12,440 nt of DNA from positions 1 to 12,440 of the forward strand of contig JALHTD010000448.1 of assembly GCA_022865555.1 (NCBI GenBank), read 5' to 3'. The notes under the pieces are model-generated. The model did not search any database. It was not told where the DNA came from and saw only the letters and a program-made list of their open reading frames with translations. The DNA is from Thermoanaerobaculaceae bacterium (GTDB lineage Bacteria > Acidobacteriota > Thermoanaerobaculia > Thermoanaerobaculales > Thermoanaerobaculaceae). Position 1 is the first letter of the stretch, and each line of letters begins with the position of its first letter. The translations under genes were made by a program, and so were the position numbers. This document shows positions 1-7,558 of this stretch, in pieces.

Positions 1-1
1 C

Positions 2-346
2 GCAAACGTCGCCGTCCAGAGCGCCGACCCGGCATCGCTGCTCTCCCGGTACCGCGCGCTGATCCGGGCGCGCCACGCCTCGTCCGCGCTGCAGCGTGGC
101 GACCTCCGGCTCGTGACCGCGGGCGGCGGCGGCCGCGTCCTCGCCTTCTTCAGGACTTTGGGAGAAGAGCAGGTCCTCGTCGCCCACAACGTCAGCGACT
201 CGATCCAGACAGCCGGGCCCTACGCGACCACGGCAACCACGTCGGAAACCGTGTTCGCCGACACCGGGGCCAGCGTCGCGGTCGGGGGAGGCTCGTGCAG
301 CGTGACGCTGCTCCCGCGAACGACCGGGGTCTGGCGCCTGAAGTAG
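2..346 (+). CDS. GH13 alpha-amylase family enzyme, C-terminal fragment (5' end outside window)
   Basis: The reading frame is open from base 2 to a TAG at 344-346, giving 114 residues of a C-terminus. The first part, with SLLSRYRALIRARHASSAL followed by RGD, matches the helix and 'L..LR..HPAL..G' signature at the end of the GH13 catalytic barrel. It is followed by an all-beta C-terminal domain (VLAFFRTLGEEQVLVAHNVS) that ends in LLPRTTGVWRLK. The catalytic residues lie upstream of the window, so specificity cannot be judged. The gene runs toward the minus-strand maltodextrin operon and converges with it across a 127-bp gap. The lipoprotein amylase at the far end of that operon has the same layout (KRLIAIRRAHPALSRG), so two GH13 enzymes bracket the transport genes. 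The family call is firm; the exact enzyme (alpha-amylase, cyclomaltodextrinase, glucosidase) is open. Confidence 0.85.
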   Translation, partial: ANVAVQSADPASLLSRYRALIRARHASSALQRGDLRLVTAGGGGRVLAFFRTLGEEQVLVAHNVSDSIQTAGPYATTATTSETVFADTGASVAVGGGSCSVTLLPRTTGVWRLK

Positions 347-400
347 TGCACGCCTACCGGGTGGGCAGACTCCCAACCGGCAGTGCTGCGGCGACGAGAT

Positions 401-441
401 CCTTCGCGGAGCCTGCCCTGAGCGAACGCGAAGGGCTCAGG
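401..441. repeat. Nested inverted repeats resembling a dispersed intergenic palindrome
   Basis: Two perfect inverted repeats interlock in this convergent gap. CCTTCGCG (401-408) pairs with CGCGAAGG (427-434), and CCTGAGC (417-423) pairs with GCTCAGG (435-441). The CCTGAGCGAA...GAAGGGCTCAGG pattern resembles a type of short palindrome often scattered between genes in environmental high-GC genomes; this likeness is from memory and was not searched. Only one copy was noticed in the window. Confidence 0.5.
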
Positions 442-443
442 AC

Positions 444-475
444 GAAACCGACTCGCCAGAAAGCGAGCCGGTTTC
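444..475. terminator. Bidirectional terminator-like hairpin between convergent genes
   Basis: Bases 444-456 pair with 463-475 around a 6-nt loop (CAGAAA). The 13-bp stem has one mismatch (451/468), which becomes a G-U pair in minus-strand RNA. The stem overlaps the TGA stop of the minus-strand gene (476-474). The downstream arm ends in GGTTT on each strand, giving a short U-run rather than a full tract. It sits where both the plus-strand amylase and the minus-strand operon should end. Confidence 0.6.
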
Positions 476-1463
476 ACTTCGCCTTGACGCCCGCGGGGAC
501 GACACCGGGGAGCGCCACGGGCCGGCCTCCCATGAGATCGTAGTCCTTGAGCACTGCCTCCTGGGTCGTGCCGGGCGGCACGATAATGTCCACGAGGGTC
601 GGCTGGAGGTCATCGCCCTCGCGGTTGGTCCCGAAGTTGTCGAAGCCCTTGCCGGGCAGGATGGGGATGATCATGAGGCCCGGGGAAGCGCCCTCGGAGC
701 CCATGATCGCCGACACGTCCACCTTCAGCTGCACATCGGCACCTGTGATGGCGACAACGTAGCTCCAGGTGTCCTTGGCGGGGCCCCCGAGGAACGCGTC
801 GGGAACGAAGAAGCGGATCGAGCGGCCCGTGACCGAGACCACGGTGGGGAAGAAGACGCTCGACGCCACCTCCCGGCCCACGCTGGCCGAGATCGTGTCC
901 ACATCGGCCGATGTCACCGACCCCTGGCGGCGCTTGAACTCCATCTTCGCCTCGCGCACGTAGATCGCCTTCAGCATGTCCTGCGCATCGTACGGGCGCG
1001 GGGTGAGGCAGACCACCTTCTCCCAGGCGTTTGCCGGGGCGATGGCCGCCCGCCTTCCGGGGAGCGTCTGCGTGCTCCCCGAGCCGGGGATCCGGTCGGT
1101 GTCGATGTACACGTCTATGTTGAAGGTGTAGAAACCCAGCTTGGCGATCTTGTCCAGGGTGGTCCCGACGGGGTCGATGGTGCGTCGCGCGGGCACCCGT
1201 ACGGACCGCGCGAAGGTGGCCTCGAAGAGGGTTCCTCCGGCCTGTGCGGAGGCCGCGAACCTGACCAGGTCGAGGTCACCCGCCTGCATGTCGGTGCGCA
1301 GGGGGTACTGGAGGGTGCCGTCGCCGTAGTCGTCTCCCTTCGGGTCGGCGAGCGTGAAGATGGGCTGACCCTCTGCCGCCAGCGCAGGGAGCGCAAGGCC
1401 GAGACCGACCAACACGCCGGCGAGCAGGGCCACCACCGTCAGACTCCGTCGAGAACCTCGCAT
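474..1463 (-). CDS. Secreted protein with glucodextranase C-terminal-type binding module (operon-distal copy)
   Basis: This 329-residue protein has an N-terminal signal peptide: basic MRGSRR, then a hydrophobic stretch ending ALPALAA at about residue 30. The mature part opens with FTLADPKGDDYGDGTLQYP (residues 36-54). That is the hallmark of the module first described at the C-terminus of glucodextranase (Glucodextran_C family), also attached to archaeal amylopullulanases. A middle 'YTFNIDVYIDTD' strand pair and a late 'NFGTNREGDDLQPTLVDIIVP' segment also fit that fold. Here the module stands alone, with no catalytic domain. The start ATG at 1463 is preceded by GGGGAGGGG. It is the last gene of the operon, 90 bp after the barrel gene with a strong hairpin in between. 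The likely role is periplasmic or surface binding of alpha-glucan; the binding role is inferred. Confidence 0.75.
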   Translation of the reverse strand: MRGSRRSLTVVALLAGVLVGLGLALPALAAEGQPIFTLADPKGDDYGDGTLQYPLRTDMQAGDLDLVRFAASAQAGGTLFEATFARSVRVPARRTIDPVGTTLDKIAKLGFYTFNIDVYIDTDRIPGSGSTQTLPGRRAAIAPANAWEKVVCLTPRPYDAQDMLKAIYVREAKMEFKRRQGSVTSADVDTISASVGREVASSVFFPTVVSVTGRSIRFFVPDAFLGGPAKDTWSYVVAITGADVQLKVDVSAIMGSEGASPGLMIIPILPGKGFDNFGTNREGDDLQPTLVDIIVPPGTTQEAVLKDYDLMGGRPVALPGVVPAGVKAK

Positions 1464-1500
1464 GTCCCCTCCCCAACGATCAGCCGGATTCTAGAACGTC

Positions 1501-1532
1501 GGGGGCCCGGCCCCAAGAGGCGCCGGGCCCCC
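1501..1532 (-). terminator. Strong GC hairpin between barrel gene and last operon gene (terminator or attenuator)
   Basis: A perfect 11-bp inverted repeat, GGGGGCCCGGC (1501-1511) with GCCGGGCCCCC (1522-1532), encloses a 10-nt loop. It lies 21 bp beyond the barrel stop codon in the direction of transcription. There is no U-tract on the minus strand after it (GACGTTCTAG follows), so it is not a standard intrinsic terminator. It could partly terminate transcription, protect the upstream mRNA from 3' exonucleases, or lower expression of the last gene. Confidence 0.5.
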
Positions 1533-1553
1533 TCCTTCACTGCACGCCCACCG

Positions 1554-3764
1554 CTAGAAGATGATCTTCATGAAAGCCTGGGTGCGCTGCTGCGAGAAGT
1601 CCCTGTCCAGGAGGCTGTTCCAGCCGCCGTAGCGGCCTTTGAAGCCGGGGGAGTTGACCGGAAGGCCGAGGTTCGCCGCCGTGCCCGCATCGGCGTACTG
1701 GACGACAAAACCGTCCCCAAAGTCGGGCTTGAACGTGCCCCAGACGTACTCGTACTCGAAGCCGATCGTGGCACCACCCAGCGTCATGGAGAACTTGGTC
1801 GCCAGAATGTTCTTCTGGTGTTTGCCGGATGCCACCTCGTGGAGGTTGTAGGCCTGGAACGCCGTGTTTCCGTCCTTGAGGTCGGCGTTGTAGTACTCGT
1901 ACCCCAGGGAGCCGTAGAGGTCGTTGGTGAGCTGGTAGCCGAAGCCGAGCTGGTAGGTGTAGTAGCTCAGGTCGCGGTCGTCGTCGGAGATGCTGTCCCA
2001 CGGCTTCCACTGGTAGCCGGTGACGCCGTTCACCGTGATCACTGGCGGGTTCCCGAAGTAGGGGGCGTTCGCGGTCGAGAGGGTCCCATTGTAGAAGTTC
2101 TTGACGTTCTTGCAGGCCTCGCCGTTGCCCGGGCAGTCGCCCGCCGCGTAGGGCAGGAACCTGGGGTCGTTGAGGCGCTTGTCGGTCTCGCTGATCCCCT
2201 TGACCTTGAAGAACAGGTCGACGCCGGTGCCGACGTCTATGACGGTCTTGCCCTTAATGAGGTAGAGGTCGGTTGTCTTGTCCTGGAAAGGCGCATACGC
2301 CGAGCGGAAGTTGTGGCCCACGCCGGTGTCCCCCTCCAGCATCGGGTAGGTCGTGTTGTCGATGGCCTTCGTGTCATCGCCCCACGCCTGCCAGTTGGTG
2401 TTGTACCCCAGGTGCGTGTACTCGCCGGAGAGCTCCAACGCTCCGACCGTGTACCTTGGAACGAACGTGAACCCCTTCCAGCCGATCACGGTCTCGGCCA
2501 TCGGCTCGGTGAAGTCGGTGAACTCGTTGTCCACGTTGATCGTGGCGACCTGCTGGGCGGTGCCGTCGTAGCCGCCGTAGCCGATGACCGTTTGGTTGCC
2601 GCCGAAGACGCCGAACTTGGCGTTCGTCGGCCCAGGGAACATGAACGTCGCATCGTGCCCCTCGGTCAGCAGGACGTCCGATTCGCGGCGGGCAGCGACG
2701 ATCGAGTCGTAGTCGGCGCCGTAGGAGAACGCCTGCAGGTTGAACGAGAGCCCGACGCCGAACGGGTCGTTGATGTCGAGGTCGGCCTTCCAGGCATCGC
2801 CGGAATGGTCGCCGGCGAGCGCATTGGAGTAGCCGCCGATGCCGAACGAGCAGGGCGCCTCGTTGGTTATGCCGAGCTTGCAGTTGGATGAGATTGAAGA
2901 GCGGTAGTACGCCGCGCGGATGTCGAACACCGCGCTCGGATGGATCCCGACCTTGAGCCCGCCCACCTCGTTGCGGGCGCGGGTCGTCACGTTCTTCCCA
3001 TTGTCGTAGATGTGATCGGTCCCATCGATCTCGATGTCGTCCAGGTAGCTGAACAGCCCGCCGATGTCCCAGGTAGAGCTCGGACTGTACTTGAACTGGG
3101 CGACGTAGATCCCGTCCTGGGAGGTGTACTGGCCGGTGTTCCAGTTGGGTCCCATCCAGAGGCGGTACGCCGAGATCCGGGCGAAGTCCCAGGTGAACGA
3201 CTTCCTGCCCGCCGAGCCCTGGAACAGCAACCCGCTGACGTTGTCACGGTCGATGTAGCGGATGCGGCCCACGACGAACGGGTCGAACATGCCCCAGTCG
3301 TTGGAGCCGATCGTGGCCGAGTCGAGCCACTTGTAGCCCGGCGTGAAGGTCACCGCGACGCCGCGCAGCTTCACGTACTGGTTGGACCGCGAGTCGAACT
3401 CGCCGCAGCTGCCGCCCCAGCAGTTGCCGGGGGGCGGGTTGCTCCCGCCCCAGCCGCCGCCGTTGGTCCACTCGTTCTGGTTGAAGCGGCTGTGGATGCG
3501 GGCGTAGATGTACACCTTCGGGGAGATCTTCTGGTTGATCATCAGCTCGAGCTCGGAGCCCTGGCCGTTGTCGCCCCACCCCTCGCCCGGGACCGTGGTG
3601 AAGTTGTAAAGCGAGCCGTCCCACCGCTGCGTGCCCCACAGCCACTTGGTGTAGGTTGCGCCGTTGAGGTGCAGCGAGAAATCCTCGGCGCGCACGACCC
3701 CGGTCACGAGAAAGATGCTCGCTATCACGAGGATCGGTATCAGAAACCTGTTTGCTGCACGCAT
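1554..3764 (-). CDS. Predicted outer-membrane beta-barrel protein, candidate maltodextrin porin
   Basis: The protein has 736 residues with a signal peptide (hydrophobic segment 8-23, likely cut at about 26, VVRA/ED). The rest is rich in Tyr, Trp, Gly, Asn and Asp with alternating beta-strand patterns, and the C-terminus is FMKIIF. The terminal Phe is the usual outer-membrane barrel signal. No helical membrane segment follows the signal peptide. Its six cysteines form three close pairs: 115/120, 295/305 and 544/551. The ATG at 3764 is chosen because GGAAAGGAGG lies just upstream; a GTG 18 bp earlier would put the Shine-Dalgarno sequence inside the gene. It lies between two glucodextranase-module genes, 37 bp after the first, and downstream of malEFGK. 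I do not recognise the family. It is longer than LamB maltoporin and not visibly similar to it. Passage or binding of malto-oligosaccharides is inferred from context. Confidence 0.7.
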   Translation of the reverse strand: MRAANRFLIPILVIASIFLVTGVVRAEDFSLHLNGATYTKWLWGTQRWDGSLYNFTTVPGEGWGDNGQGSELELMINQKISPKVYIYARIHSRFNQNEWTNGGGWGGSNPPPGNCWGGSCGEFDSRSNQYVKLRGVAVTFTPGYKWLDSATIGSNDWGMFDPFVVGRIRYIDRDNVSGLLFQGSAGRKSFTWDFARISAYRLWMGPNWNTGQYTSQDGIYVAQFKYSPSSTWDIGGLFSYLDDIEIDGTDHIYDNGKNVTTRARNEVGGLKVGIHPSAVFDIRAAYYRSSISSNCKLGITNEAPCSFGIGGYSNALAGDHSGDAWKADLDINDPFGVGLSFNLQAFSYGADYDSIVAARRESDVLLTEGHDATFMFPGPTNAKFGVFGGNQTVIGYGGYDGTAQQVATINVDNEFTDFTEPMAETVIGWKGFTFVPRYTVGALELSGEYTHLGYNTNWQAWGDDTKAIDNTTYPMLEGDTGVGHNFRSAYAPFQDKTTDLYLIKGKTVIDVGTGVDLFFKVKGISETDKRLNDPRFLPYAAGDCPGNGEACKNVKNFYNGTLSTANAPYFGNPPVITVNGVTGYQWKPWDSISDDDRDLSYYTYQLGFGYQLTNDLYGSLGYEYYNADLKDGNTAFQAYNLHEVASGKHQKNILATKFSMTLGGATIGFEYEYVWGTFKPDFGDGFVVQYADAGTAANLGLPVNSPGFKGRYGGWNSLLDRDFSQQRTQAFMKIIF

Positions 3765-3801
3765 GCTCGTCCTCCTTTCCACCGCGAAATGGATCGTTTC
3801 C

Positions 3802-4623
3802 CTACTTCTTCACGTACACCATGGTCAGCGTGGCCATCTTCTTCGAGGTGCCGTCGGCGTTGCACTCGTAGGCGAGCATCGTGTGCTGGGCCTCGACCTC
3901 GCTGGGATCGCCGACAGCGTTGCCGGCCAGCAAGTCCATCACGTGCGGGTCGCAGTCGCCGTCGTTGCCGCCGCCGAAGCGGTGCTGCCCCTCGTACTCG
4001 TTGACCTTGCGGGTGAGCAGATCGGTAGGCGCAGGGAACCCCTCGTTCGACTGCATCAGGACCTGGTACCCCCACGCCGTGATGTCGCCCTCGCCGATCT
4101 CCTTGACGTCCACCTGGGTCGAGATGAACTTGCCAGCGCCGCGCAACCGGTTCGGGACGATCACGTCGGGCTGCAGGTTCTTCGCCACCTTCTGCTCGAC
4201 CTCCTGCCTCACCTTGGAGGGCGGCTGCGGCGAGAGGATGATCACCTTGTTCCAGGCGCCGTCCGGCGCGACCTGCACGTTGAGGCCGGGCAGCCCCTCG
4301 GTGTGCCCCGTCTTGGGGTCGGTCTTGATGAACACGAACACCATCTGGACGCAGAAGCCGTACTGCATCGCCCAGCACTTGTCCTCGAGCTGGGAGTTCT
4401 GCCCCACCTCGATGTTGGCCTTCCCGCCGCTCACCTTCATCTTGAACGAGATGAGGTCGAACGACCCACGCTGATAGACCTTGTCGGTCGGGTACGTAAA
4501 TGTGCCGGGTCCGTTGTCGTCGCCGGCAGGATCCTTGAAGCTGACCTCCTGGGCGACGGCGGCCGCGGCCACCACGGCCGTGGCCATCAGGGCAAGAAAC
4601 GCGTAACGCCACACTCGCTTCAT
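3802..4623 (-). CDS. Secreted protein with glucodextranase C-terminal-type binding module (MalG-proximal copy)
   Basis: This 273-residue protein begins MKRVWRYAFLALMATAV, a signal peptide likely cut after AVAQ at about residue 25. The mature part starts with DPAGDDNGPGTFTYP (31-45), an almost canonical glucodextranase-module motif. 'FDLISFKMKVSGGKANIEV' (55-73) and a 'VFVFIKTDPKTGHTEGLPGLNV' strand region follow. Four cysteines (83, 91, 224, 254) are compatible with disulfides in the periplasm. The ATG at 4623 has AAAGGGGG upstream. A longer open frame reaching 4932 overlaps malG and lacks a signal peptide at its start, so it is rejected. The gene lies 95 bp after malG and 37 bp before the barrel gene. 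It is a diverged paralog of the operon-distal gene, sharing the N-terminal motif but shorter. The expected role is binding alpha-glucan for the barrel or for MalE; this is inference. Confidence 0.78.
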   Translation of the reverse strand: MKRVWRYAFLALMATAVVAAAAVAQEVSFKDPAGDDNGPGTFTYPTDKVYQRGSFDLISFKMKVSGGKANIEVGQNSQLEDKCWAMQYGFCVQMVFVFIKTDPKTGHTEGLPGLNVQVAPDGAWNKVIILSPQPPSKVRQEVEQKVAKNLQPDVIVPNRLRGAGKFISTQVDVKEIGEGDITAWGYQVLMQSNEGFPAPTDLLTRKVNEYEGQHRFGGGNDGDCDPHVMDLLAGNAVGDPSEVEAQHTMLAYECNADGTSKKMATLTMVYVKK

Positions 4624-4718
4624 ATCAATCCCCCTTTCTCCTGCAATAGAACTTCGAAGCGCTCCGACCTGTGATGCCGTTGTCTTGCTGTACACCCCAC
4701 CTCCTCTCCTCGAGGTCT

Positions 4719-5603
4719 CTACCCCTTGACCGCCCCGGCCGTGAGGCCGGAGACGAGGTACTTCTGCAGGAACAGGAACAGCGCGACGATCGGGATCGCC
4801 GTGACGATCGCACCCGCCGCGAAGTAGCCCCACTGCTGAGAGAAGCCTCCCACGAAGAAGCGCAACCCCACCGGTGCCGTGTACATGTTGACCTTGTCCA
4901 TGAAGGTGGCCGCCTGAATGAATTCGTTCCACGCCGTCATGAACGAGAACAGCGCCGTCACGGCAACCGCGGGCTTCGCGAGCGGCAGCACGATGCGGTA
5001 GAAGATCGTCGCCGTCGAGGCGCCGTCCATCAACGCGGACTCCTCAAGCTCCCTCGGGATCGTGTCGAAGTACCCCTTGAGCATCCACACGCAGAACGGG
5101 ATCCCCGTGATGGAGTAGATGAGAATCAGGCCGATGAAGTTCGAGCCAAGCCCGAGCCACTGCACGATGATGATGTACAGCGGGATCAGCATCAGCGTGC
5201 CGGGGAACATCTGGGAGACGAGAAACGACATCAGCCCGGCCCGCCGCCCGGGGAAGCGGAACCTCGAGAAGGCGTAGGCGGCGGTGCACGCCAGGAACAC
5301 GCCCAGGATTGTCGTGGCCGTGGCCACGATGACGCTGTTGAGGAGCCAGCGGGCGAAAGGCTGCTCGGTGAACACCGACGTGAAGTTGGAGAACGAGAAG
5401 TGTGCCGGCCAGGGCATGATCGCCCGCAGCCGGTCCAGGAACGTTGCGTTGGCGGGGATGTCCACGATCATCAGGCCCTGCTGGCCCGAGAAGCCGATCG
5501 TGAAGACCCAGAGCAGCGGGTAGAGCGTGACCACGACGTAGATCAGCAGGATCACGTGGAGCGGTAGGTGGGGAAAGTCACCGGTGCGGGAGCCCACGCT
5601 CAT
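4719..5603 (-). CDS. malG: Maltose/maltodextrin-type ABC transporter inner-membrane permease MalG
   Basis: The product has 294 residues, close to E. coli MalG (296). It has an N-terminal membrane segment (16-38), a periplasmic loop with FSFSNFTSVF and 'FARWLLNSVIVATATTILGV', and six predicted helices in all. The EAA loop that docks on the ATPase is visible at about 188-211 (EESALMDGAS...IVLPLAKP), and the C-terminus is SGLTAGAVKG, typical of MalG. The start at 5603 is fixed by GGAGGGGAT upstream and by the ATGA overlap with the malF stop (5602-5600), implying translational coupling and balanced amounts of the two permeases. It forms the membrane channel with MalF and is driven by MalK. The substrate is assigned as maltodextrin from the flanking amylases and glucodextranase-module proteins; other alpha-glucosides are possible. 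Confidence 0.92.
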   Translation of the reverse strand: MSVGSRTGDFPHLPLHVILLIYVVVTLYPLLWVFTIGFSGQQGLMIVDIPANATFLDRLRAIMPWPAHFSFSNFTSVFTEQPFARWLLNSVIVATATTILGVFLACTAAYAFSRFRFPGRRAGLMSFLVSQMFPGTLMLIPLYIIIVQWLGLGSNFIGLILIYSITGIPFCVWMLKGYFDTIPRELEESALMDGASTATIFYRIVLPLAKPAVAVTALFSFMTAWNEFIQAATFMDKVNMYTAPVGLRFFVGGFSQQWGYFAAGAIVTAIPIVALFLFLQKYLVSGLTAGAVKG

Positions 5604-7558
5604 ATCCCCTCCGTCGCCTTCGTGACCTTGTTCTGCCAGACCCCGTAGGCCAGCAGGATCGCAAAGATCACCATCGAGTACGCCGCGGCGTAGCCGTAGC
5701 GGTACTGCTCGAAAGCGAACTTGTACGCCTGGGTGATCAGGATCTCGGTGGAGTGCCCCGGCTCCCCGGCCGAGACCAGGTAGATGATGTTGAACATGTT
5801 GAACGTCCAGATCACCGAGAGGATGATCGCCGGCACCAGGGCAGGCTTGAGCGAAGGGAGAGTGATGGAGCGGAACTGCTGCCAGCGGGTGGCGCCGTCC
5901 ACACGCGCGGCCTCGTACAGGTCCGCGGAGATCGACTGCAACGCCCCGAGGGAGATCACCATCATGAAAGGCACCGACAGCCAGGCGTTGGTCGCGATGC
6001 ACGCGAACAGGGACGTGGAGGTCTTCTCGAACCAGGAGACGGGGGTCCCGCCGCACATCTGGATGATCTGGTTGAAGACGCCGAACTGCTGGTGGAACAT
6101 CCCCTTCCAGATCAGGGCCGTGATGTAGTTCGGCATCGCCCACGGCAGGATGAAGAGCACCCGGTAGTACGGCCGGCCCAGGAGCCCCTTGGTGTTGAGG
6201 ATGAGGGCGAGGAACAGCCCCATCCCGACGCCGTACGCGACGTTGGCGACCGTCCAGATGACCGTGATGCCGAGCGTCCAGTAGATGTTCTGGTAGTTCC
6301 AGACGAGGCCTCCCGCCGTGCTGGTGGCTACGTGGAAGTCACCGAGTATGTCGGTGAAGTTCTTCAGGCCCACCCAGAGCTTGCTGAAGAGATCACCCAT
6401 GGGGGCCTGGGAAGTGTAGAGGGACATGTCGCTGAAGGAGAGGACAACCCCGTAGAGGAAAGGCAGAAAAACGAGCAGTAGCATCCCAAAGAGCGCCGGG
6501 AAGGTGTACGTGTAGGCCTGGCGGTGCTTGCGGAGCGTGGCGCCGAGCCTGGTGGCGCTCCCGAACCCCACGAAAGCAAGTAACGCAAGCGCGAGCACCG
6601 CGAACGCTCCGAAGACCTGCCTCGTCCGCCCCGCGGCACCCGCAAGGCTTTCGGCGAGCTTGGCCTCGTGAACGGTCCCATCCGGTGCGATCAGCTCGAG
6701 CGGCCGCCTGAAGAGGTCCGCGTCCCAGGACCCCGGATGGAGCGTCCTTGGATCCCCGAGCGAAAGCTCGCTCACGACCGACGACGCGCGAGCCGCCTCC
6801 GCCGTGACCTCTCCCGCCACCGTGCGCTCCGTGATCCGCCGGTCCCCTGCCATCGTCGCGAAGGCGTAGCGCCCGTAGGCGACCATGGTTCCCAGGAGCA
6901 GGGTCGCGGCCACCACAGCGAGCACCCACCGTCGCTCGGCAATGGGGACGGCGAGGACCAGGAAAGCCAGCGCCGGGATCAGCACGGCGGCCAGCGGCGC
7001 CAGCCACGACGTCCGCGGCGGCGAAGGGACCGGCGTGGTCTCGACCGCAACGAGACCGACCACGGCCCCCTCCTTTGTCACCGGCGCCGCCAGGGCAAGC
7101 CCACCCCCGGGCATCGCAGCGATCTCGATCTCCTCCTTGCGGGCGCCACCCTCCTGGTGGTTGGTCTCGACGGCGGCGCGGAGCCGCTGGCCCTGGTCGT
7201 AGAGGGGCTTTTCCTCCCTGGCCAGGCGCCGAGGCGCCGCTTTGTCACCGCCGTCCGCTGAAGCGGTGGACGCCTCGAGCGACAGCCCGTCGAACGCGAC
7301 GACCCGGATTGTCGTCAAAGCGCTGCTCCCCCGGGCGAAAACCGCGACCGCCCGGCGGACACTGTCCCCCACTCCACCTGCCCTCTCGACGATGTCGACC
7401 AGCGCGTTCAGCGAGACGAGGGCGACCCGCTCGGCCCGGGCGCGGTTCTCCTGCACCCTTGCCCGCACCAGCGTCCAATGGGAGAGGCCCACGCCGACCA
7501 CCAGCGCGGCCACGAGCCCGGCGGCGAAGCGTCTGCGGTGGGACGGCTTCTGGCTCAT
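5600..7558 (-). CDS. malF: MalF-type ABC sugar permease with a large sensor-like N-terminal extension
   Basis: The product has 652 residues. The C-terminal part, about 345-652, is an ordinary MalF-type permease: helix near 351-373, six core helices, and an EAA loop at about 549-572 (EAARVDGAT...ITLPSLKP). About 340 residues precede it. They comprise a helix (11-31); a predicted periplasmic region (32-182) with IRVVAFDGLSLEAST and APVTKEGAVVGLVAVET, resembling Cache/PAS-like sensor folds; two adjacent helices (about 187-206, 211-229); a second soluble region (231-313); and a helix (315-334). The MalF P2 loop of E. coli is not visible; the loop after the first core helix is only about 50 residues. 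The ATG at 7558 overlaps the malE stop (ATGA). An open frame reaching 7924 lies over malE and is a shadow. Permease identity is firm; the sensor reading is inference. Confidence 0.9.
   Translation of the reverse strand: MSQKPSHRRRFAAGLVAALVVGVGLSHWTLVRARVQENRARAERVALVSLNALVDIVERAGGVGDSVRRAVAVFARGSSALTTIRVVAFDGLSLEASTASADGGDKAAPRRLAREEKPLYDQGQRLRAAVETNHQEGGARKEEIEIAAMPGGGLALAAPVTKEGAVVGLVAVETTPVPSPPRTSWLAPLAAVLIPALAFLVLAVPIAERRWVLAVVAATLLLGTMVAYGRYAFATMAGDRRITERTVAGEVTAEAARASSVVSELSLGDPRTLHPGSWDADLFRRPLELIAPDGTVHEAKLAESLAGAAGRTRQVFGAFAVLALALLAFVGFGSATRLGATLRKHRQAYTYTFPALFGMLLLVFLPFLYGVVLSFSDMSLYTSQAPMGDLFSKLWVGLKNFTDILGDFHVATSTAGGLVWNYQNIYWTLGITVIWTVANVAYGVGMGLFLALILNTKGLLGRPYYRVLFILPWAMPNYITALIWKGMFHQQFGVFNQIIQMCGGTPVSWFEKTSTSLFACIATNAWLSVPFMMVISLGALQSISADLYEAARVDGATRWQQFRSITLPSLKPALVPAIILSVIWTFNMFNIIYLVSAGEPGHSTEILITQAYKFAFEQYRYGYAAAYSMVIFAILLAYGVWQNKVTKATEGI

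Noticed and set aside
4624..4718. Internal promoter between malG and the glucodextranase-module gene
   Set aside because: I found no -35/-10 pair with acceptable spacing; only weak single hexamer matches are present.
4624..4932. Longer form of the MalG-proximal glucodextranase-module protein starting at 4932
   Set aside because: It would overlap malG. The ATG at 4623 has a ribosome-binding site and starts a clean signal peptide.
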